Assembly: GCF_902686445.1 (NCBI RefSeq)
Contig: NC_062214.1
Span: forward strand, 51,247,177 to 51,311,176
Reading direction: 5' to 3'
Source of the DNA: Sciurus carolinensis
Taxonomy: Eukaryota; Chordata; Mammalia; Rodentia; Sciuridae
DNA length: 64,000 nucleotides
Shown: positions 49,724 through 64,000 of the stretch, piece after piece
Numbering within the stretch: position 1 is the first letter of the stretch
Layout of the letters: the number at the start of each line of letters is the position of its first letter
Position numbers and translations under genes: made by a program
The notes under the pieces: model-generated
Databases searched by the model: none
Seen by the model: only the letters and a program-made list of their open reading frames with translations
What the model was told of the DNA's origin: nothing

Positions 49724-51199
49724 AAAGAATATGTGGGTCAGATCAATGGTACAGAATAGAGGACATGGACACAAACCCAAATAAATACAATTTTCTCATA
49801 CTAGACAAAGGGTCCAAAAATATACAATGGAGAAAAGATAGCCTCTTCAACAAATGGTGCTGGGAAAACTGGAAAACCATATGCAACAGAATGAAATTAA
49901 ACCCCTATCTCTCACCCTACACAAAACTCAACTCAAAATGGATTAAGGACCTCGGAATCAGACCAGAGACCCTGCAACTTATAGAAGAAAAAGTAGGTCC
50001 AAATCTTCAACTTGTTGGCTTAGGATCAGACTTCCTTAACAGGACTCCCATAGCACAAGAAATAAAAGCAAGAATCAACAACTGGGATAGATTCAAACTA
50101 AAAAGCTTTCTCTCAGCAAAGGAAACTATCAGCAATGTGAAGAGAGAGCCTACAGAGTGGGAGAAAATCTTTGCCAACCATACTTCAGATAGAGCGCTAA
50201 TTTCCAGAATCTATAAAGAACTCAAAAAACTCTACACGAAGAATACAAATAATCCAATCAACAAATGGGCTAAGGATATGAACAGACACTTCACAGAAGA
50301 AGATGTACAAGCAATCAACAGATATATGAAAAAATGTTCAACATCCCTAGTAATAAAGGAAATGCAAATCAAAACTTCCCTAAGATTTCATCTCACCCCA
50401 ATTAGAATGGTGATTATCAAGAACAGAAGAAACAATAGGTGTTGGCGAGGATGTGGTGAAAACAGGAACACTCATACATTGCTGGTGGGGTTGCAAATTA
50501 GTGCAGCCACTCTGGAAAGCAGTATGGAGATTCCTCAGAAAGCTTGGAATGGAAACGCCATTTGACCCAGCTATCCCACTCCTTGGCCTATACCCAAAGG
50601 ACTTAAAATCAGCATACTACAGAGATACAGCCACATCAATGTTCACTGCTGCTCAATTCACCATAGCCAGATTGTGGAACCAACCTAGATGTCCTTCAAT
50701 TGATGAATGGATAAAGAAACTGTGGCATATATATACAATGGAATATTACTCAGCCATAAAGAATGATAAAATTATGGCATTTGCAGGCAAGTGGATGAAA
50801 TTGGAGAATATCATGCTGAGTGAGATAAGCCAATCTCAAAAAACTAAAGGACGAATGATCTCGCTGATAAGTGGATGAGGACACATAATGGGGGGTGGGA
50901 AGGGTTAGCATTAGGTTTAGGGTTAGGTTTAGGGTTAGGGATAAGGAGTGTGGTAAGAATGAAGGAAAGAAGGACTGTATAGAGGGGCAAGAGGGGTGGG
51001 AGGGGTGGGGGAAGGGAAAAAAAATAAACATCATTGCCCTATGTAAACGTATGATTACACAAATGGTATGCCTTGACTCCATGTACAAATAGAGAAACAA
51101 CATGTATCCCATTTGTATACAATAATAATAAAAAAAAGATACAAAAAATAAAAATAAAAAAAAATAAAAGATAAAAAAAAAAAAAGAATATGTGGGTCA
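49724..51199 (+). mobile_element. 5'-truncated L1 retrotransposon, opposite strand to TMC3
   Basis: The body is about 49741-51182, flanked by a roughly 17-bp duplication (AAAGAATATGTGGGTCA at 49724-49740 and 51183-51199; the first A's merge with the tail). It carries the ORF2 C-terminal domain only, starting near [18 protein letters not shown]. It is frameshifted near 50460 (between RCWRGCGE and [10 protein letters not shown]) and ends in a G-rich 3' UTR and A-rich tail. Same family as the 6109-8460 copy, inverted relative to it. Not functional. Confidence 0.94.
50909..50942 (+). repeat. Telomere-like TTAGGG-rich tract in the L1 3' UTR
   Basis: TTAGGTTTAGGGTTAGG, then TTTAGGGTTAGGG: irregular TTAGGG-type units next to a G-rich run (GGGGGGTGGGAAGGG). 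Confidence 0.85.
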
Positions 51200-52049
51200 A
51201 CAACAATGGAGATATATATTGGCAAAATGTCCTTTGCAAGTCCAAATGAATTTTTAATTTGACTTTTCATAAAACTAATTTGTAGTTTTTGCATGAATTA
51301 ATATTTATGTGAATATTTTTTAACTAGAAAGGGTGGAAGGAGTTTTGTTTCTGTGAGGTCAGGATGAAGGTAAAGTAACTGAGTTATCCAGGGTACCACA
51401 TTTAAAGGGGTGTTCACTCTCAGGACTGTGAAAGGGCAGGGTTAGCACAACCTCGAGAGAGCTTCCTTAAATTTGCTATACTAGGCGTCTCCCTGGATTC
51501 ACCCTAGTCATGACCCTGAGGGAGCACTGAGATATGCAGAGGAGGAGACACTGTGGACAGTTTGGGGACAGTTTGTCTCTGACTCCTCTGAGAGGGTCTG
51601 AGTTGCTGATGAGAGAGAAGGTCAATAATATACAGAATCTAAAGGAGGTGAGAGAGGTGAGTCTTTGGGGATAAGATAGCATGTTTGGGTTTAGATGTCC
51701 AGGTTGACACAGGATGGGGAAGGGGCCCTTTCTCTTCTCTGCCAGTCTACCAGAGTCTGCAGAAGTACCTGGTACATGGAGGGCTTGGTGAGGTCACGAG
51801 GAGCACTGAAGAACCCAAGGGCCATTGCAGAGAACAAAAAAGACAAACAGGCTTGCTCCTGAGCTATGTGAGCTACCTCTGGGAATCCTTAGAAATGAAT
51901 CTAGGAGATCTTGGGGGTGGTGGACGTGGGCCATAGAAGGTTTCCAAGAGTCATAGAAACCTAAAGGGTGACCTTCTTTGCATTTCTGTTCTGCACAGAG
52001 TTCAGTCATGTGGTTGATGGATGGCCAGCGATCATGATAGTGAAGTTTA

Positions 52050-53994
<1,945 letters not shown>

Positions 53995-54264
53995 TCAGTT
54001 CATTCCATAGCGAGGATGCATATAAGAACTAACACAGAAACTGTCACCCCAGCTCTTTGCAGACAGGAAGATGTTTCCATCAGAGCTACCTAGGTAGGAA
54101 TGGGTGTGCTCTAGGACTGCATACTACTCAGAAACCTGGAAATCAGTGCTGAAAGGAACCTTATAGACCTGTCAGCCCAATCTGTTCTTCTAATAAACAC
54201 TGGAAGAGCACACATCTACCACAAACCATGAGGGCAGGGAATCTGCTTCTGCATCTAGGGCTCC

Positions 54265-54702
54265 TACCCTGTTATGGTTTGAATGTGAGGTGTCCCCCAA
54301 GAGCTCACATGAGAGACAAGATGAAAGAAGGTTCAGAGGAGAAATGCGAGTGTCTTAACCCAATCAGAGAATTAATCCCTTGATAGGGATTAACTGAATG
54401 GTAACTGAAAGTGGTAGGGTGGTTGGAGGAGGTGGGACACTGGCTGTATGGACTTGGGGTATATATTTTGTATCTGGTGAGTGGAGTCTCTCTCTGCTTT
54501 CTGATCATCATGTTAACTGTTTTCCTTTGCCACACTATTCTGCCATGATGTTTTGGCTCATCTCGAGCCCTGAGAAATGGAGTTGGCCTTCTATGGACTA
54601 AGACCTCTGAAACCATGAGCCCTCAATTAAACTTTTTCTCTTAAAATTGTTCTGGTCAGATCTTTTAGTCACAGCAATGAAAAAGTTGTCTAAAACATAC
54701 CC
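54265..54702 (+). mobile_element. Solo LTR (MaLR-like) with 5-bp target duplication
   Basis: The body is 54270-54697, starting TGTTATGGTTTGAATGTGAG and ending AGTTGTCTAAAACA, flanked by TACCC on both sides (54265-54269, 54698-54702). It has a polyadenylation-type AATTAAAC near its 3' end and no internal genes. Same family as 42630-43042, opposite orientation. Confidence 0.85.
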
Positions 54703-55147
54703 AGCAAGCTCAATTTATGGAAAAATCTTAGAACCATTGTCCATCCACCTGGGCCCTTATCTAATACTTCCCTCTCAATGCTGTCACCCTAGAACTTTGT
54801 CTCATGTGTTTCAGATGGTTTGGTTCTTTTTGTTAAGATTCTTGACTCTCTCACCTGGAAGGGATTGGCACTCAACATCTTTACCTCTATGCTTCTGGCC
54901 ATTTAGGGTAAATGTTCTGTCTGATTAAGCCCTGGTCCCTGGTCTCTGAGCCCTAAGCTGCTATCAGGGAGCTTGACCACCCAGGTCTCCCCTGAGGGTA
55001 CCTCAAACCTATTTGATGTGCAAGGCCACACACATCATTCTGAAAAGAGAACTCAGTCAATCCATCTAGTGACCCTCAATCAGCATTCTCGGTCTGTTTC
55101 TCAACTATTAGTCTTGATCATAGTGTACAGGATGCAGTACCATGCCG

Positions 55148-55541
55148 CTAGGGTTTGAGTGTTTGTCCCCTCTAAAATTCATGTTGAAATTTGTCCTCAT
55201 GGCAGCATTAGGAAGTGGGACCTTTGAGAAGTGACTTGAGTCTTGAGGATGCCACTTTTATGGGTGGGATTAATATGGATATAAAAAAGCAAGTTCAGTC
55301 CCCCTTTGCCTCTTTACTCTTCTACTCCTCTGCTATATAAGGAACATTGTTATTCGCTCTACAGAATGCAGCATTTAAGGTGCCTTAACCTGGCTCTCTG
55401 GTTCTCACCACTCATCAAACCTTCTGGTGCTTTGACCTTGGACTTCCCAGTCTCCAGAACAGTGAGTCAACAAATTTGTTGATTATAAATTACCCTGTCT
55501 CAGGTATTCTGTTATAGCAGCACAAAATGGACTAAGACAGA
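55148..55541 (+). mobile_element. MLT1-like LTR
   Basis: Matches the familiar MaLR LTR layout: GGGTTTGAGTGTTTGTCCCC, TTGGACTTCCCAGTCTCCAG, TTATAAATTACCCTGTCTCA and ending TGGACTAAGACA. Older than the 54270 copy. Confidence 0.7.
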
Positions 55542-55751
55542 AGGTGAGTATACACTTATGAAAACTTCTTTCTCTCTACCCTTCACCACACAGAGAAAAT
55601 CTACACACATATATAAAATAAATTTAAGTAAATATATTAAAACATATATATCTGAATATAATCATGTATGTGTACTGGTCACCACATAACATGTAAATAC
55701 ATTGCCATGCATATCATAGTCAAAAATTTTGAAAGTTACTGATATAGATAG

Positions 55752-55776
55752 GCACACACACACACACACACACACA
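55752..55776 (+). repeat. (CA)n microsatellite
   Basis: About 12 uninterrupted CA units. Confidence 0.9.
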
Positions 55777-55859
55777 AAACTATTAATGTCAAAGTAACAT
55801 AGTTGCACTCTGGTGTTCAAAATGGGTTATGAATTCACAAAAATGAAAACCAGAAAATA

Positions 55860-56400
55860 ACATGTATTGAAAAGGTTGTGGAACAACTGAACTTCCATAC
55901 AGTGTTGAAGTATAGAATGGTGTGACCACTCAAGAAAACTTTCTAGTACTCTCTACTAAAAGTGAACATCTGCATGCCCTACAACCTGGCAATTGCAATG
56001 CTGAGCATATCCTCAAACAGACACAAGAATATTCAAGGTGGCGTTGTTTATCTATAGGTAATAGCTAGAAACATACATGTCTATTGGTAGTAGTATGGAT
56101 AGAGAAATAGGGATATATTTCTTCAGGAAGATGACTCTTACTAACACAATGTTGAGTGAAAGAAGTTGAACATGAAGGAGTACATCCTATATGTGGTTCC
56201 ACTTACATAGAGTAAAAAGCCAGGCAAACCCAACCATGCCATTAGAGGTCAGGGGTTATTGGAATAGAGAATACATGGGGGTGTTCTGAGCAACATTCCT
56301 GGTCTGTGTTTTAATTTTGATGTTCATTGCATGCTTATGTTCAACTTGTGAAAATTTATCAAGCTAAAAATTTATAATTTGTGCCTTTTTTCCCTAAATG
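55860..56400 (+). mobile_element. Ancient L1 (L1M-like) 3' fragment
   Basis: GGTTGTGGAACAACTGAACT, CTACAACCTGGCAATTGCAA, AACACAATGTTGAGTGAAAG and AGGGGTTATTGGAATAGAG follow the order of an old L1 ORF2/3' UTR. Frames fully decayed. Confidence 0.6.
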
Positions 56401-56431
56401 ATTATTAATTCTCAGTAGAGTTTTTAAAATG

Positions 56432-56843
56432 TGTATTAAGGATGGGTATGAGGTGTCCCCTCAACAAATTCCTATGTTAATGCAGGAATATTCAGTGATG
56501 AAATGATTGAATTGTGAGAGTTGTAATCTCATCAGTCCATACTAGTTTGAATGGACTGACTGGGTGGTAACTGTAGCTGAGGTGTGACTGGAGGAGGTGG
56601 GTTCCTGGGTCCCTGTAGCCCCTTCCTCTTCTCTCTCTGCTTCCTGGCTGCCATGAATGAACAGCTTCCCTTCTCGATGCCCTTCCACCATGATGTTCTG
56701 CCTTATCTTGGGATCAGAGCAATGTTGTTGACCCACCATGTACTGCTTCTCTCAAACTGTGAGTCAAATTAAACTGTTCCTCATCTAACATCTTTGTCCT
56801 TGTTGGATATTTTGGTCATAGTGGTGAAAAGTTGACTAACACA
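56432..56843 (+). mobile_element. MaLR-like LTR, diverged
   Basis: The order GAGGTGTCCCCTC, GGACTGACTGGGTGGTAACT, CACCATGATGTTCTGCCTTA, GTCAAATTAAACTG and GTTGACTAACACA parallels 54270-54697. No clear target duplication; ends approximate. Confidence 0.65.
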
Positions 56844-56851
56844 ATGCGTCA

Positions 56852-58687
<1,836 letters not shown>

Positions 58688-58755
58688 CAAATCATTCCTT
58701 GGTTGTAGACTAAATGTAACACATTCTCAGCTATTTTGAATTCCCCATATTCAGG
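58688..58755 (-). CDS. TMC3: TMC3 exon
   Basis: A 68-nt exon with acceptor TCTTCTAG and donor ATTTG|GTAGGT. It reads PEYGEFKIAENVLHLVYNQG, then MI, completing Trp with the next exon (MIWMGAFF). Confidence 0.94.
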
Positions 58756-60605
<1,850 letters not shown>

Positions 60606-61589
60606 CCTGGTTCCCATCCCTGAGCTCCTCTTCATGCTCTGCATCTTCGGATACCTTATCTTCATGATTGTCTATAAGTGGCTCATGTTTTTGGCAGAAA
60701 CTTCCAGGGAGGCTCCCAGCATCCTGATTGAATTTGTCAACATGTTCATATTCCCAGCAAGCGGGACGAGTGGCCTCTACCCAGGGCAGAAGCACATGCA
60801 GAAAGTCCTGCTGGTTGTCACAGCATTGTCTGTTCTCATTCTCTTCTTGAGAAAGTCACTGTTTTTGTTGTGGCTGCATGATGGGTGCAGCTGCTTTGGC
60901 GTGAGCAAGAGTGGTTATACATGGAAAGATAGCGAGGAAGAAGTTTCTCTGCTGGGCAACCAGGATATAGAAGTGGGAAATAACCAAATGGAAGATGGAT
61001 GCCCAGAAATGACGTGTGAAGAGTTTAATTTTGGAGAAATACTGATGACGCAAGTGATTCACTCCATCAAACACTGCCTGGGCTGCATCTCCAACACTGT
61101 GTCCTACCTGCAACTTTGGGCCCTCTGCTGTCTGATGTCCTGTGGGCCATGCTGATGTGAGTGGGCCTGCGAGTGGACACAACCTATGGCGTCCTGCTGC
61201 TGTTCCCAGTGATCGCTTTCTTTGCAGTTTTGACTATTTTCATCCTCTTGATCATGGAAGGGCTTTCTGCATTTCTTCATGCCATATGCTTCCACTGGGT
61301 AGAATTTCAGAACAAATTCTGCGTTGGTGCAGGCACCAAATTTTTTCCTTTCTCATTCAGTCTACTCTCATGGAAGTTCAGTGACAGTGACAACGTGGCA
61401 TGATCATATTGCTGTAACCAAGGAACTTTCAGATTTACGGAGAATAGCATGTTATAGAATTTCACATATATCCAATTTGTGATAGGAAAAATTCTGTCTT
61501 CACTGGTTGCCTTATGATATAGCCAAATAATTCTGTAAGATATACCTCTTCCTCATGTCAAATATTTGTAAAGTTTGTCAGATTCGGAC
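60606..61589 (+). pseudogene. ATP6V0A4: ATP6V0A4 processed pseudogene, 3' third (3' part of chimera)
   Basis: An intronless copy of the C-terminal ~265 codons of the V-ATPase 116-kDa a4 subunit: [100 protein letters not shown], ending FSDSDNVA with TGA at 61401-61403. A small deletion near 61111 removes the conserved segment after LWAL and shifts frame. A TGA replaces an Arg codon (about 61156). About 185 nt of 3' UTR follow. The a4 paralogue is chosen over a1-a3 from memory of its C-terminus. Confidence 0.9.
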
Positions 61590-61607
61590 AAAAAAAAAAA
61601 AAAAAAA
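61590..61607 (+). repeat. Poly(A) tail of the retrogene
   Basis: A18 directly after the cDNA 3' UTR and two bases before the 3' target-site duplication. Confidence 0.93.
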
Positions 61608-61609
61608 CC

Positions 61610-61627
61610 AGAATTATCACCCCAAGT
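61610..61627 (+). repeat. Target-site duplication of the chimeric retrogene, 3' copy
   Basis: AGAATTATCACCCCAAGT, perfect match to 60482-60499. Confidence 0.93.
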
Positions 61628-62199
61628 TATGACCGGAAGACAAAATTGCTTAAGCTCAGTAAGTGGCAGGCAAGGATCCAGGTCTATGTAACCTCAAAAC
61701 CCTGATGTAGACAAATGACTGTCTGTGGTTTCTTCTGCCTACAAGTCTTGAGATTTGATGCTAGTGTGGTGTATCCTGAACAAACAAGCCTCAGAAAGCT
61801 TCTTCTCCCTGGTATCCCCTTTTCCCACCATTTGGGGTGTCCTCAAGGAGGAGCAGGTTGGAAATGGAAAGTTGTCCCCCTGGGCTGGGATGGTGGGCCT
61901 CACTCTGAACTGTTTGCCATGAGATGATTATTTTTTTGCAAATTGTCTGAATAAGCCTCATGGCCTACTGCTCTTTCTGGGATCATTTATAATAGCTGTT
62001 GACAGCGTCTCCTGATGGGATTCAAGGAAACAGGGCACAAAGAGACATGGAGTTAAAAACCCTAGTCACTGTCACTCACTAGCCATGAATCACAGACTCT
62101 GTTTCTTTATTTGGGAAATGGGAACACTTTTTCTATCCTCACCTTGAGAAGACCACAGTAGAGTGGAATTTGGATGTGCTGTATGAAATGCAGTTATTA

Positions 62200-64000
<1,801 letters not shown>

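Noticed and set aside
49603..49737. N-terminal part of the 320-codon open frame at 49603-50565
   Set aside because: The first ~45 codons are host sequence and one side of the target duplication that happen to be open; only the L1 ORF2 part after 49741 has meaning.
50909..50942. Interstitial telomere or chromosome-fusion relic
   Set aside because: The TTAGGG-like units are internal to an L1 3' UTR and have a counterpart in the other L1 copy.
60634..61403. A coding V-ATPase a4 gene or an alternative TMC3-linked exon
   Set aside because: It is intronless, truncated at its 5' side, broken by a deletion/frameshift and a stop, polyadenylated in the DNA and flanked by duplications.

Overview
This is mammalian nuclear DNA from a vertebrate autosome: intron-exon genes with GT-AG splice sites, dense LINE, SINE and LTR repeats, and no bacterial-type organisation. 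Dimeric 7SL(B1)-plus-ID SINEs and the L1 family point to a squirrel-family rodent (inference). The gene order IL16(+) - STARD5(-) - TMC3(-) is the order I know from human chromosome 15q25.

Positions 1-26,700 hold the 3' half of IL16 on the + strand. Ten coding exons join in frame (930 codons plus stop). They run from the second PDZ domain, through a long disordered proline/serine-rich region, to PDZ3, the caspase-3 site and the C-terminal PDZ domain that becomes secreted interleukin-16 (121 aa after cleavage). IL16 converges tail-to-tail on STARD5 (30,442-38,640, - strand). STARD5 is complete in six coding exons (213 aa, START-domain lipid carrier), with a CpG-rich promoter at about 38,640-38,960. 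After about 6 kb of intergenic sequence, TMC3 (- strand) occupies 44,812 to the right edge. Eleven exons, including the last one, encode the C-terminal 701 aa of this transmembrane channel-like protein; its 5' exons lie beyond the window.

The rest is introns and repeats. There are two 5'-truncated L1 insertions with clear target-site duplications in opposite orientation, a twin-primed L1 nested inside an older L1, several MaLR-type LTRs (two with exact 5-bp duplications), B1-dID and ID SINEs, ancient MIRs, and simple repeats.

The most striking object lies inside a TMC3 intron at 60,482-61,627. A full-length U6 snRNA sequence is fused directly to a 3' cDNA fragment of the V-ATPase a4 subunit gene (ATP6V0A4), ends in a poly(A) tail, and is flanked by a perfect 18-bp target-site duplication. 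It is a bipartite retrogene made by L1 template switching. A second notable point is that TMC3 uses a GC-AG intron. No previously undescribed multi-gene system is evident. The three host genes do not work in one pathway: cytokine/PDZ scaffold, sterol and bile-acid carrier, and membrane channel-like protein.
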